From: Dyella monticola
GTDB lineage: Bacteria > Pseudomonadota > Gammaproteobacteria > Xanthomonadales > Rhodanobacteraceae
DNA: 64,000 bases
NCBI RefSeq assembly: GCF_003363155.1
Contig: NZ_QRBE01000001.1
Location: 558,001-622,000, forward strand
Direction of reading: 5' to 3'
The translations under genes were made by a program, and so were the position numbers. The notes under the pieces were generated by a model. The model was given only the letters and a program-made list of their open reading frames with translations. It was not told the origin of the DNA and searched no databases. Shown here one piece after another: positions 47,229-55,999 of this stretch (position 1 is its first letter; the number at the start of each line of letters is the position of its first letter).

Positions 47229-50195
47229 ATGGCAATGGGGATGCAGGCGCAACGCCGCCGTGAAGTAGCCGTATTGATTTCCCTGGCTTTGGGATTGACC
47301 GGTTGCGGAGGAGGCGGCGGCAACGGCAATGTCCAGTCCCCTTCGCCGTCGCCCAGCCAATCATCCGGCGTCACCGTTACGCCACAACAGCACACGGCAC
47401 AAATAGCGGAGACCAACGCCGCCGCCGCGCACAACGCAGGGTTTACCGGTGCGGGCGTCACCATCGGCATTGTCGACAGCGGCATCATGCCCAACAACCC
47501 CGCCGTCGCCGGACGTGTGCTTCAGGAATTCGTCGACGTCGATCCGTCGACCAACAACGTCAACATTCCCGACGTCGTCGGCCACGGTACCTGGGTCTCG
47601 CAGATTGCGGCGGGCGTGTCGTACGCCGGCTTTGCAGGCGGCATTGCACCGGGTGCCAGTCTGGTCTCTGCACGCATTATTGACGACAACGCGCCCGACG
47701 ATAACGGTTCAACTCCGGCGACCCCGGTCGCCCCCTCTGACGCCACGCCACTGGGGCAGGTCACGCTGCAACTGATCAACGCCGGTGTGCAGATCATGAA
47801 CAACTCATGGGGCGGCATTACCTGGAGCAGCAGCGACACCGCCACCACACTAGCGTTCGATAACGCCTATTCGCCGTTCGTCGAACAGCACAACGGCTTG
47901 GTGGTATTCGCCGCGGGCAACGATTCGACGGCCAACCCGAGCACGATCGCATCGCTGCCGAGCGTGATCGGCAGTACCGACCCAGGCCTTGAGCACGGAT
48001 GGCTGGTTGCCGTGGCGCTCAACAGCAACAATCCAACGCAACTTGAAAGCTATTCGAACAAGTGCGGCATCGCGATGAATTATTGCCTGGCGGCACCGGG
48101 CGACGTCGTTGTGCTGGACAAGGACACCCTTGCCAGCACCACCAATCCTACCTATTACCTGGTGGAAGGCACCTCGTTTGCGGCGCCGCAGATATCGGGC
48201 GCCGCCGCGCTGGTCTGGCAGGCCTATCCCTATTTTTCCAATTACCTGGTTCAGCAGACCTTGCTGGGTACGGCAACGCCATTGGGCGGTTCGCAGCCCA
48301 ATCCTACGTTTGGTTACGGTGCGCTCAACGTCGGTGCCGCGGTGAATGGTCCGGAGCAATTGAACTGGGGCAATGTCGAGGTTGGATTCAATGGTGCATC
48401 GAGCTGGAACAATCCCATCTCGGGCGCGGGTGGCTTGATCATGGATGGGCCCGGTACGCTCAACTTGACCCAGCCGTCCACTTATACCGGCGACACGACC
48501 GTCAACGGCGGTACGTTGAACGCCGTTTCGTTGCAGTCGGCTGATACCACGGTCAACGCAGGTACGTTGAACGCGACGTCGATAACGTCGGTCAACACTG
48601 CAGTCAATGGTGGTACGTTAAATGCTGGCTCCCTGGCATCGAGCATCAGCATTGCGTCGACGGGAACACTTGCGATCAACGGAAGTTCGGTCGGCGCATC
48701 CCAACCGCTGATCACCGGCAATGTCACCAGCCAAGGCGCACTGGTGGTCGGCAGCAGCAATCTCACCATGACGGGCAACTATACACAGACCGGCGGGCGT
48801 CTTGCGGTGCCGCTGGGATCGGCCTTGCAAGTGACCGGAAGCGCCACGCTCGCCAGCAGCCCGCAGCTGTACGTATACGGCGCCGATGCGGGGTATGTCA
48901 TGAATTCACATACCATCGTGCTGTCGGCGACACAGGGGCTCAGCGGCACATTCAATTCCACGATAGGCAAGCCGTCATCGCTCACACTGACGGCGTCGAT
49001 CGGCTACGACGCCGACGATGCTTATCTCAACGTTACGCAAGTCACTCTGACCAACATCACGGGCATAGCGTATTCGTCGGCGACGGTTGCGGCGGCCGAG
49101 CGCGTGCAAAACGCTTTCAACACCATCAATAGCGTGATGGGCAGCAGCTCAACGGCGCAGGCGTTGCCGAGCAGTTTCGTCAGCGGTGCCGCGAGCATTC
49201 AGCAGACACAGACCGCCGCCGCCATGAAGCAGAGCCTGGACAGTCTCTCCGGCCAGATGTACGCGGCGAGTGCGGCGATGACATTCGAAGCGATCGATGC
49301 CGATACGCTCGCACTGTCCGATCGCTTCGACACCTTGCTCGATCATCCACAGACATTGAGCCTCAACACATTCCATAGCTGGAGCCAAAATCTCGGCTAC
49401 CAGGGGAGCTTCGCGCGCAGCGGTTACGACAGCCTTGGCTTCCAGCTCAACGGTGCGATGGTGGGCGGCGACCGTATGTTCGGCAACGGCGGCATCCTGG
49501 GTTATGCACTCAGCCAGAGCCAAGGCTTGGGCAATTTGCAGCAGACCGCCGATGAAGGTTTCAGCCGCGCCGTGGAGGCGATGATCTATGGCGGCTTCGT
49601 GCAGGGAAACTGGTATGCCATGGGTCGTTTCGGTGCCGGCACCGATTGGCAGGACACGCGACGCGAATTGCTGCTCGGCAGTCAATATGCTGGCGTGGGA
49701 AGCATCAGCAACGGCCGTTACGACGTTGCGTACAGTGAAAGCGGTTATCGCTTCAACGCGGGTGATTGGAAATTCACGCCGTACGCCAACCTGGAATATG
49801 CCAACGTCGAGCGCGACGGTTTCGATGAACTGGGTGGCGACGGCTTTGGCCTGATGTCCGGCTCGCAGTCCATCCAGCGCTGGCAGGCAGGCTTTGGCTT
49901 GCGTAGCTCGCGGCAGTGGCTGTTGGCCAACGGCACGCGTCTGAGTCTGCAGGCGCGCCTGCTATGGCAAGACGCCTTCGCGATGCGTGGGGTGTTGCCG
50001 AATGCCAGTTTCACGGCGCTGCAAGCATTCACGCCCGTCGACGGTATCGGGTTGTCGCGCTACGGCAGCGTTGCCGGCCTTTCGCTGGATTGGCAGTTCT
50101 CGTCGCGCTCGGATCTATCGATGGGTGTCAACGAGTACGACGCGCAACGTGCGCATGCAACGATGGGCACGTTCAATTACAGCGTGAGGTTCTAA
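47229..50195 (+). CDS. NalP-like autotransporter: S8 subtilisin protease with lipobox
   Basis: 988 residues from the ATG at 47229 (GTGAGG upstream). Signal with a lipobox LTGC, Cys26, then GGGGG. The S8 protease domain has Asp83 (IVDSGI), His119 (GHGTWVSQIAAG), NNSWGG and Ser316 (GTSFAAPQISGAAALVW). A passenger follows with short beta-helix repeats of the form TVNGGTLNA (about residues 415-490). Residues ~720-988 are an autotransporter beta-barrel ending in FNYSVRF, with the aromatic last residue. The lipobox plus S8 arrangement is that of Neisseria NalP, which stays surface-bound before self-cleavage. Likely protein targets: surface or host proteins, unproven. Confidence 0.88.
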   Translation: MAMGMQAQRRREVAVLISLALGLTGCGGGGGNGNVQSPSPSPSQSSGVTVTPQQHTAQIAETNAAAAHNAGFTGAGVTIGIVDSGIMPNNPAVAGRVLQEFVDVDPSTNNVNIPDVVGHGTWVSQIAAGVSYAGFAGGIAPGASLVSARIIDDNAPDDNGSTPATPVAPSDATPLGQVTLQLINAGVQIMNNSWGGITWSSSDTATTLAFDNAYSPFVEQHNGLVVFAAGNDSTANPSTIASLPSVIGSTDPGLEHGWLVAVALNSNNPTQLESYSNKCGIAMNYCLAAPGDVVVLDKDTLASTTNPTYYLVEGTSFAAPQISGAAALVWQAYPYFSNYLVQQTLLGTATPLGGSQPNPTFGYGALNVGAAVNGPEQLNWGNVEVGFNGASSWNNPISGAGGLIMDGPGTLNLTQPSTYTGDTTVNGGTLNAVSLQSADTTVNAGTLNATSITSVNTAVNGGTLNAGSLASSISIASTGTLAINGSSVGASQPLITGNVTSQGALVVGSSNLTMTGNYTQTGGRLAVPLGSALQVTGSATLASSPQLYVYGADAGYVMNSHTIVLSATQGLSGTFNSTIGKPSSLTLTASIGYDADDAYLNVTQVTLTNITGIAYSSATVAAAERVQNAFNTINSVMGSSSTAQALPSSFVSGAASIQQTQTAAAMKQSLDSLSGQMYAASAAMTFEAIDADTLALSDRFDTLLDHPQTLSLNTFHSWSQNLGYQGSFARSGYDSLGFQLNGAMVGGDRMFGNGGILGYALSQSQGLGNLQQTADEGFSRAVEAMIYGGFVQGNWYAMGRFGAGTDWQDTRRELLLGSQYAGVGSISNGRYDVAYSESGYRFNAGDWKFTPYANLEYANVERDGFDELGGDGFGLMSGSQSIQRWQAGFGLRSSRQWLLANGTRLSLQARLLWQDAFAMRGVLPNASFTALQAFTPVDGIGLSRYGSVAGLSLDWQFSSRSDLSMGVNEYDAQRAHATMGTFNYSVRF

Positions 50196-50288
50196 TCACC
50201 CCAGGTTCCCTCTTTCCTCAAGAGAGAGGGGAAAAGCTCTGAACTCAAGGATGTCCCGATTACTCGGAAGGCTTCATTTCGCCTTACC

Positions 50289-50312
50289 GTCATTCCGGCA
50301 AACGCCGGTACG
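50289..50312. repeat. GTCATTCC-type dispersed palindrome, copy e
   Basis: CGTCATTCCGGC, AAAC loop, GCCGGTACG: eight-bp inner stem with the outer arm partly lost, between the autotransporter and isovaleryl-CoA dehydrogenase genes. A separate imperfect CCCTCT/AGAGGG stem lies at 50206-50232 without a T tract. Confidence 0.6.
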
Positions 50313-50358
50313 CTTTGCGGCGAGCCTCCAGTTCGGAGCGTTCGGAGAGGGCGCGGCG

Positions 50359-51516
50359 TTATCCACGTCCGTGGAATAACTCACGACCAATCAGCATGCG
50401 ACGGATTTCATTCGTGCCCGCACCGATTTCATAAAGCTTGGCATCGCGCAGCAATCGGCCGGTGGGGTATTCGTTGATGTAGCCGTTGCCGCCCAGCGTC
50501 TGGATGGCTTCCAACGCCACTTGCACCGCACTTTCCGATGCATTGAGCAGGCAGGCGGCCGGATCGATGCGCGATTTGATGCCCGCGTCAAATTGCGTGG
50601 CTACCATGTAGGCAAAGCCACGCGAGCTTTGCAGCTTGGTGTACATGTCGGCGATTTTCGCCTGCATCACGCCAAACGTACCGATCGGTGCATTGAACTG
50701 CTTGCGTTCGCGCGCATACGGCAGGGCGATATCCAGCGCGGCCTGCATCAGCCCGATCGGGCCACCCGAGAGCACCAGGCGCTCCGTGTCCAATCCGCTC
50801 ATCAATACGCGTACGCCTTCGTTCACCTCGCCCACGATGTTTTCGGCGGGAATCTCGCAGTTTTCGAACACCAGCTCGCAGGTGTTGGAGCCGCGCATGC
50901 CGAGCTTGTCCAGCTTCTGCGCGGTCGTAAAACCCTTCATGCCTTTTTCAACGATGAAGGCTGTCATGCAGCGGCTGCCGGTGTTGCGTGGGGCGGTGCG
51001 CATGTAGACCAGCAGCACGTTCGCATCCGGGCCGTTGGTGATCCACATTTTCGAACCGTTGGCGACCCACGCATCGCCGTGCTGTTCGGCGTGACACATC
51101 ATTGAGCCCACCACATCGGAACCGGCACCGGGTTCGCTCATCGCCAGCGCGCCGACGTGTTCACCCGTGCACAATTTGGGAAGGTATTTGCGGCGCTGGG
51201 CTTCGTTGCCGTTGTGATAGATGTTCTGCACGCACAAATTGGAGTGCGCGCCGTATGAAAGGCCCACCGAACCGGATGCGCGCGAAATCTCCTCCATCGC
51301 CACCATGTGCGCGAGAAAACCCATGCCGCTGCCGCCGTATTCCTCTGGCACGGTAATGCCGAGCAACCCCATCTCACCCATCTTTCGCCACAAGTCATGC
51401 GGAAAGAGGTTTTCGTGATCGATGTGCGCGGCGCGCGGCGCGATCTCCTTTTCCGCGAAGGCGTTAACGCTGTCGCGCAGCAGGTCGATCTCTTCACCGA
51501 GCGGAAACGGACGCAT
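50359..51516 (-). CDS. liuA: Isovaleryl-CoA dehydrogenase
   Basis: FAD acyl-CoA dehydrogenase of 385 residues: [13 protein letters not shown] (FAD/substrate loop), [29 protein letters not shown], and the C-terminal [35 protein letters not shown]. This is the second step of leucine degradation. It is the A gene of the liu order but stands 4.5 kb upstream of the thiolase, across the convergently placed protease gene. Confidence 0.92.
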   Translation of the reverse strand: MRPFPLGEEIDLLRDSVNAFAEKEIAPRAAHIDHENLFPHDLWRKMGEMGLLGITVPEEYGGSGMGFLAHMVAMEEISRASGSVGLSYGAHSNLCVQNIYHNGNEAQRRKYLPKLCTGEHVGALAMSEPGAGSDVVGSMMCHAEQHGDAWVANGSKMWITNGPDANVLLVYMRTAPRNTGSRCMTAFIVEKGMKGFTTAQKLDKLGMRGSNTCELVFENCEIPAENIVGEVNEGVRVLMSGLDTERLVLSGGPIGLMQAALDIALPYARERKQFNAPIGTFGVMQAKIADMYTKLQSSRGFAYMVATQFDAGIKSRIDPAACLLNASESAVQVALEAIQTLGGNGYINEYPTGRLLRDAKLYEIGAGTNEIRRMLIGRELFHGRG

Positions 51517-51607
51517 GACAAACTCCTGGGGAGGGGCGCTGGACCGGGGAATTGTAGCGCAGACAGTTTTTCAGACCCTGACGCGGCGCATCAGGGCCTT
51601 GGCAAAG

Positions 51608-52048
51608 TCAGGGTTGCACCTTGGCGCGTTTGATCTTGAGGGATACCTCGGCCATTAACGTGCCTACGTGGCATTCGTAATTCGTGCTGTCGCGGTATTC
51701 ACTGCCAAAATCGCTGACGATATCGACCAGGGCGTTGACGCCTGCTTCTTTCGCGCCCTCCTGCATGGCGATCAGCGCCGATTGCAGCGCCCAATCGCAG
51801 GCTTTCTGATCGTTCTTGCCAAACGCGTTGGTCCTGCGCGTGACAAGGAGGTAATCACTCACTACCTCGACGTGGCCGCTCGGCGTGCTGCCAGCCAGGT
51901 AGAACTTCACGGTGCCATCCAGCTTGCCGCTTTGGGTGGCCGCAATGACAGCATTTTCGAACGGAAAATGGACGACCTTGTCTTTCGCCAGCGCCAGGCC
52001 GGGCACGATCGCCAACAACGCAACAATGGATAGCGACTTCGCTTTCAT
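51608..52048 (-). CDS. Small secreted protein (Xanthomonad family often misnamed excinuclease subunit)
   Basis: 146 residues with a signal peptide (MKAKSLSIVALLAIVPGLALA). The mature domain opens KDKVVHFPFENAVI and contains CDWALQSALIAMQEGAKEAGVNALVDIVS and a late YECHVGTLMAEV, giving two cysteines. It resembles a small Xanthomonad family that databases sometimes call an excinuclease ATPase subunit, with no ATPase motif to support that name. The start is set at 52048 for the GGGAG spacing; an ATG two codons earlier is possible. Function unknown. Confidence 0.65.
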   Translation of the reverse strand: MKAKSLSIVALLAIVPGLALAKDKVVHFPFENAVIAATQSGKLDGTVKFYLAGSTPSGHVEVVSDYLLVTRRTNAFGKNDQKACDWALQSALIAMQEGAKEAGVNALVDIVSDFGSEYRDSTNYECHVGTLMAEVSLKIKRAKVQP

Positions 52049-52124
52049 ACGCATGAGCTCCCTTATCGAGTATCGGGTCTTTCGCAAACGCTTATTCCCA
52101 CGACGTCATTCCCCATCCTTACGA

Positions 52125-52148
52125 CGTCATTCCCGCGAAAGCGGGAAT
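52125..52148. repeat. GTCATTCC-type dispersed palindrome, copy f (canonical)
   Basis: ATTCCCGC (52129-52136), GAAA, GCGGGAAT (52141-52148), with CGTC in front. A degenerate half-copy lies just before it at 52103-52113. Same sequence as copy h near the right edge. Confidence 0.8.
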
Positions 52149-52254
52149 CCACTGCCCCTTCTCATTGCGAACAGGATGGATTGACCTACTTCGCTGTTGT
52201 AAAGCATCTGCGCCTTCGCGGGAAGAATGGCAAAGGACGCTCTTGCCGCAGTCT

Positions 52255-52983
52255 TCAGCACAACCCGCCATTCACCGCCAGCACCTGACGCGTGATGTAG
52301 GCAGCCTCCGGACTCATCAGAAATTGCACCGCTGCGGCCACTTCGTCCGCCGTGCCGGTGCGCTGCATCGGAATCATTTTCAGGATGTCCTCAAGCGGGG
52401 CGTCCTCGCTGGTCATATCGGTATCGATCAAACCTGGCGCCACACAGTTCACGGTGATCTTGCGCTTGGCCAGTTCCACTGCAAGTGCTTTGGCTGCACC
52501 GATCACACCGGCTTTGGAGGCGCTGTAGTTCACCTGCCCACGATTACCGATCAGGCCTGAAACCGACGTGATGCAGACAATGCGTCCCGCTTGCCGGCGG
52601 CGGATCATCGGCATGATCACCGGGTGCAGTACGTTGTAGAAGCCATCGAGGTTCGTGCGAAGCACTTGGTCCCAGTCCTCATCGCTCAGCGCGGGAAATG
52701 CGCCGTCGCGAGTGAGGCCGGCGTTGCACACCACGCCATAGTAGGCACCATGCGCATCGACATCCGCCTGCAACGCCGCGGCGCACGCGGCGCGCTCGGC
52801 CACGTCGAATTGCAAGATGCGCGCGTTGCGTCCCAGCGCATGCACGGCCGTGCGAACGTGCTCTGCTTCATCAATCCTGCTGCGACAATGCAAAGCAATG
52901 TCGTAGCCTGCCTGCGCGAGGCGCAACGCAATAGCGCGGCCGATGCCGCGGCTGGAGCCGGTGATCAGGATGGTTTCAGTCAT
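52255..52983 (-). CDS. 3-oxoacyl-ACP reductase, aryl polyene cluster (ApeQ-like)
   Basis: 242-residue FabG-type SDR: ITGSSRGIGRAIALRLA, NAGLTRDGAF, the catalytic YSASKAGVIGAAKAL and a C-terminal GGLC. In aryl polyene (xanthomonadin-type pigment) synthesis the ketoreductase reduces each new keto group. It overlaps the dehydratase gene by 4 nt and is the last gene of the visible cluster. Confidence 0.85.
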   Translation of the reverse strand: MTETILITGSSRGIGRAIALRLAQAGYDIALHCRSRIDEAEHVRTAVHALGRNARILQFDVAERAACAAALQADVDAHGAYYGVVCNAGLTRDGAFPALSDEDWDQVLRTNLDGFYNVLHPVIMPMIRRRQAGRIVCITSVSGLIGNRGQVNYSASKAGVIGAAKALAVELAKRKITVNCVAPGLIDTDMTSEDAPLEDILKMIPMQRTGTADEVAAAVQFLMSPEAAYITRQVLAVNGGLC

Positions 52984-53444
52984 GCGGATTTTCCTTCACC
53001 GAGCGCTCTGAAAAATGCGTCCGCATCGGGTGGGCTGAATACGTTGAGGCGGGCCTCGGCGTGGATGCCTTCGGCGTCGATACGGCAATGGAACACGCCC
53101 ATGCCTTGTTCATTATGAAAGGCGCGAATGGCCTCTATGCGCAAGCATGTACCGGCAGGGAAGGCCTCGACATTGGCTTCGTAGTGGCGTGTGCCAAGCA
53201 GAAAACCCAACTGCACAGCGCGCTGCCGCGTATGCGCGCGACAGCCGGCCCATGCGGCGATGGCCTGCGCCATCAGCTCCACGCCCACCCAGGAGGGCAG
53301 GCTGCCATCGACTTCCACGAACAAACCACCCGGTTGAACGATGCGCGTACAAACAATGCGTTCGGCTTCCACGTGCTCGATACCGTCGAGCAGGATCATG
53401 TCGCCTGCGTGAGGAAGCACATCGGCGATCGGGCATACCCTCAT
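52980..53444 (-). CDS. Hotdog 3-hydroxyacyl-ACP dehydratase (ApeP-like)
   Basis: 154 residues, a single hotdog with the FabA/FabZ-like opening VLPHAGDMILLDGIE and a second half WVGVELMAQAIAAWAGCRA with the catalytic acidic residue (Glu in GVELMAQ). The start at 53444 overlaps the ketosynthase stop by 4 nt; an upstream frame to 53591 is part of the ketosynthase's antisense-like overlap and is not used. Known aryl polyene systems use two such proteins as a heterodimer; the second is likely the gene at 56966. Confidence 0.82.
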   Translation of the reverse strand: MRVCPIADVLPHAGDMILLDGIEHVEAERIVCTRIVQPGGLFVEVDGSLPSWVGVELMAQAIAAWAGCRAHTRQRAVQLGFLLGTRHYEANVEAFPAGTCLRIEAIRAFHNEQGMGVFHCRIDAEGIHAEARLNVFSPPDADAFFRALGEGKSA

Positions 53445-54631
53445 GCAGGATCCCCAAAGATCAGGCACGCATTGTTGCCGCCGAAGGCGAACGAATTGCT
53501 CATGATGTAACGCCGCCCCCCCGTGGGCAGATGGCTGCCTACGTGCGTGAAATTCAAGGCGGGCAACGCCGAATCGGCTTCGCCATCCCACAGGTGCGGT
53601 GGCAGACGGCGTTCGCTGCGGCTGTCGGCGAGGCTGAGCCAGCAGAAGGCCGCTTCCAATGCGCCCGCCGCGGCCAGCGTATGGCCGGTGAGTGATTTGG
53701 TGGACGAGCAGGGCACCGCGCTGCCGAATACACCGGCCACGGCGCGGCTTTCCATGCTGTCGTTGAGTTCGGTGGCGGTACCGTGGAGATTGATGTAATC
53801 GATGCGCGTGGCCTCCAGGCCGGCGCTCTGCAAGGCGTTGCGCATGGCGGTCGTCGCACCCGTGCCTTCGGGGTCGGGCGAAGACATGTGATACGCATCA
53901 GAACTTGCGCCACCACCCAGCCATTGCACCGGCCCTCGCTCGCGCGTCATCAGGAACAGTGCGGCTGCCTCGCCAATGTTGATGCCGCGTCGATGCCTGG
54001 AAAAGGGATCGCAGCGTTGCATGTCGATGGCTTCCAGCGCATGAAAGCCATTGATCGCCAGCCTGCACAAGGTATCGACGCCACCACACACCACCGCATC
54101 ACATACACCAAGCCGCAGCAAGCGTTGCGCACTCAGCAAGGCGCGCGCACCAGAAGTGCACGCAGTGGAAATGCCGTAACAGGGGCCGGAGACGGACAGC
54201 CATTCGGCGAGAAATTCCGCCGGCGCACCGAGCTCCTGATGCGCATAGCGATAGTCCTCGGGCCACGCGCCATCGCGGCGATAAGCGCCAATGCCGTGCG
54301 TGGCTTCTTCGATGCCCGTGGTGCTGGTGCCAAGCACGATGCCCACGCGTGCGTGCCCATAGCGTTCCATCGCAGCACGGATATCGGCTTCGATTTCCAG
54401 TGCGGCGGCAAGCAGCAGGCGATTGTTGCGATTGTTGCGGCGCTCGATCAGCGTAGCCGGGATGGGCGGCAGTTGGGCTTTTACACTGCCAAGCGGTGGT
54501 TCGTGTTGGGGAATCCAGCCGTGTTCGCTGCGAATCCCGCTGTCGTCGCCTGCGAACAACGCTTCAGCGACGGCGGCTTTGCCTGCACCGAGGTTGCAGA
54601 TGACACCAAGCGCGTTGAGGTACATATTCAT
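53441..54631 (-). CDS. Beta-ketoacyl-ACP synthase, aryl polyene cluster (ApeO-like)
   Basis: 396 residues with the full ketosynthase triad: Cys158 (TACTSGARA), His283 (NLHGTATE) and His317 (LTGHTLAAAG), so it is probably an active condensing enzyme. Known aryl polyene pathways pair a ketosynthase of this type with a chain-length factor. It is separated from the upstream methyltransferase by a 193-bp gap with a GC-rich nested palindrome. Confidence 0.86.
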   Translation of the reverse strand: MNMYLNALGVICNLGAGKAAVAEALFAGDDSGIRSEHGWIPQHEPPLGSVKAQLPPIPATLIERRNNRNNRLLLAAALEIEADIRAAMERYGHARVGIVLGTSTTGIEEATHGIGAYRRDGAWPEDYRYAHQELGAPAEFLAEWLSVSGPCYGISTACTSGARALLSAQRLLRLGVCDAVVCGGVDTLCRLAINGFHALEAIDMQRCDPFSRHRRGINIGEAAALFLMTRERGPVQWLGGGASSDAYHMSSPDPEGTGATTAMRNALQSAGLEATRIDYINLHGTATELNDSMESRAVAGVFGSAVPCSSTKSLTGHTLAAAGALEAAFCWLSLADSRSERRLPPHLWDGEADSALPALNFTHVGSHLPTGGRRYIMSNSFAFGGNNACLIFGDPA

Positions 54632-54663
54632 ACGCAGAAACCTGGTGTTTCGAGCTCGCCATA

Positions 54664-54797
54664 TACGGCCCCCTCCCCTACGTGCAGTAGGGGAGGGTTG
54701 GGGTGGGGTGGGGCACTCAAACTCGCGGTGTACTTCAATAGCACGTCAAGTTCGCGCAACCCCACCCCGGCCCTCCCCTGCTTGCAGGGGAGGGGGC
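54664..54797. repeat. GC-rich compound palindrome inside the pigment cluster
   Basis: Two hairpins, CCCTCCCCTAC/GTAGGGGAGGG at the left and CCCTCCCCTGC/GCAGGGGAGGG-like at the right, are themselves inverted relative to each other through TTGGGGTGGGG and CCCCACCCC. This gives a nested structure over ~130 bp in the only sizeable gap of the cluster. No gene here; it may act as a terminator-like or REP-type element. Confidence 0.7.
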
Positions 54798-54824
54798 TAG
54801 ACGTGAGGCATGCAACGATCCGCG

Positions 54825-55541
54825 TCATACCACCGGCTTCCTCGCCGCCACGTTCACCAAGGTTTCCTCACGCTGCCCGGGCGGTGGCGGTGCGCATAGG
54901 CCCCAACGTTCGAGCAGGCCGAAGTCCTTCGAGCGGCTCCACCATAAATACGGAAAAGACACATTCGACGCGGCGAAGACAAAGCCCCGCTGACGCAGCA
55001 TCTCCAGATATTCGTCGGCGCTTTTTTGCACATCCATCGGATGCCGGAAAAACCAGCGGATCACCCACGTGTCGATATACGCCTTGGTCGATTCGGCAAA
55101 CAGCAGCCATCCGCCCGGCTTGAGCACACGCCAGAATTCATCCAGGGCGCGTTCCTGCTCCACCAGGTGATGGAAGGTCTGATGGCAGAACACAATGTCG
55201 ACGCTGCCATCGGGTAGCGGAATCTGCGCGCAGTCCGCGGCGTGCAGGTCGATGACAATGCCTTCCCGTTCGCCTTCCGCTTCGGCAAGGGCGAGGCTGT
55301 GCGGATCGGCGTCCAGCCCCAGCAGACGCGTCGGTTGAAACGCCTCGCGCAACAGCCGAAACGATTTGCCTTGACCGCAGCCCGCATCCAGCAAGGTACC
55401 GCCTTGCGGCGGCGGTTCGCCGATCAGACGCTTGAGATCGTTGATCGCCACGCGCAGCACATGATGCTGCCAGGTATAGCTGCTCAGGAAATGAAACCCG
55501 ATGCGGGTTTCTTCGACGTAATGGGGGCTGGCGTAAGTCAT
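54825..55541 (-). CDS. Class I SAM-dependent methyltransferase, pigment cluster
   Basis: 238 residues with SAM motif LLDAGCGQGKS and an acidic residue after strand 2 (GLDADPHS), then FCHQTFHHLVEQERALDEFWRVLKPGGWLLFAES. Aryl polyenes often carry methyl groups on the aryl ring, which is the likely target. It overlaps the upstream thioesterase gene by 4 nt. Confidence 0.8.
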   Translation of the reverse strand: MTYASPHYVEETRIGFHFLSSYTWQHHVLRVAINDLKRLIGEPPPQGGTLLDAGCGQGKSFRLLREAFQPTRLLGLDADPHSLALAEAEGEREGIVIDLHAADCAQIPLPDGSVDIVFCHQTFHHLVEQERALDEFWRVLKPGGWLLFAESTKAYIDTWVIRWFFRHPMDVQKSADEYLEMLRQRGFVFAASNVSFPYLWWSRSKDFGLLERWGLCAPPPPGQREETLVNVAARKPVV

Positions 55542-55999
55542 GGCATGACAGAAGAGGAGGAGTGCGCCGAACCGCTGGCGAGTCGCCGTTCAACGGCATC
55601 GATGAGAACCTTGGGTGACACCAGTTGCATCTCGCCGCTGGCGATGTTTATGGCCACCTGCACACTGCTCCCGCGCGTGAGGCGTTGTCCGGTGGCCGCG
55701 TCCTTGATCAGATAATGGATCAACAGACGGTTCTGCCATTCGACCAGATCGGCGCGTACATGCAGCCGTTGTCCAAAGCGTGCGGCTTGAACATAACGCA
55801 ATTGCAGATCGATCACGGGCCATGCATAGCCCGATTCCTTCATCTGCACGTAGTTGTAGCCGATGTCGTCGAGCAATGCGCAGCGCGCCACTTCCAGATA
55901 CTTCACGTAATGCCCGTGCCAGACGACGTTCATGGAGTCGACGTCGTAGAAGGGCACGAGAATGTCCACGTCGTTATGGAGAACACCGCTAGTGCGCAT
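55538..55999 (-). CDS. Acyl-CoA/ACP thioesterase, 4-hydroxybenzoyl-CoA type (pigment cluster)
   Basis: 153-residue hotdog with the 4HBT signature: YDVDSMNVVWHGHYVKYLEVAR with the active-site Asp. It could release the finished polyene from ACP, or proofread. The start overlaps the upstream acyltransferase by 11 nt. Confidence 0.8.
   Translation of the reverse strand: MRTSGVLHNDVDILVPFYDVDSMNVVWHGHYVKYLEVARCALLDDIGYNYVQMKESGYAWPVIDLQLRYVQAARFGQRLHVRADLVEWQNRLLIHYLIKDAATGQRLTRGSSVQVAINIASGEMQLVSPKVLIDAVERRLASGSAHSSSSVMP

Noticed and set aside
51608-52048. Excinuclease ATPase subunit
   Set aside because: The name is attached to similar proteins, but there is no Walker motif; it is a small secreted protein.
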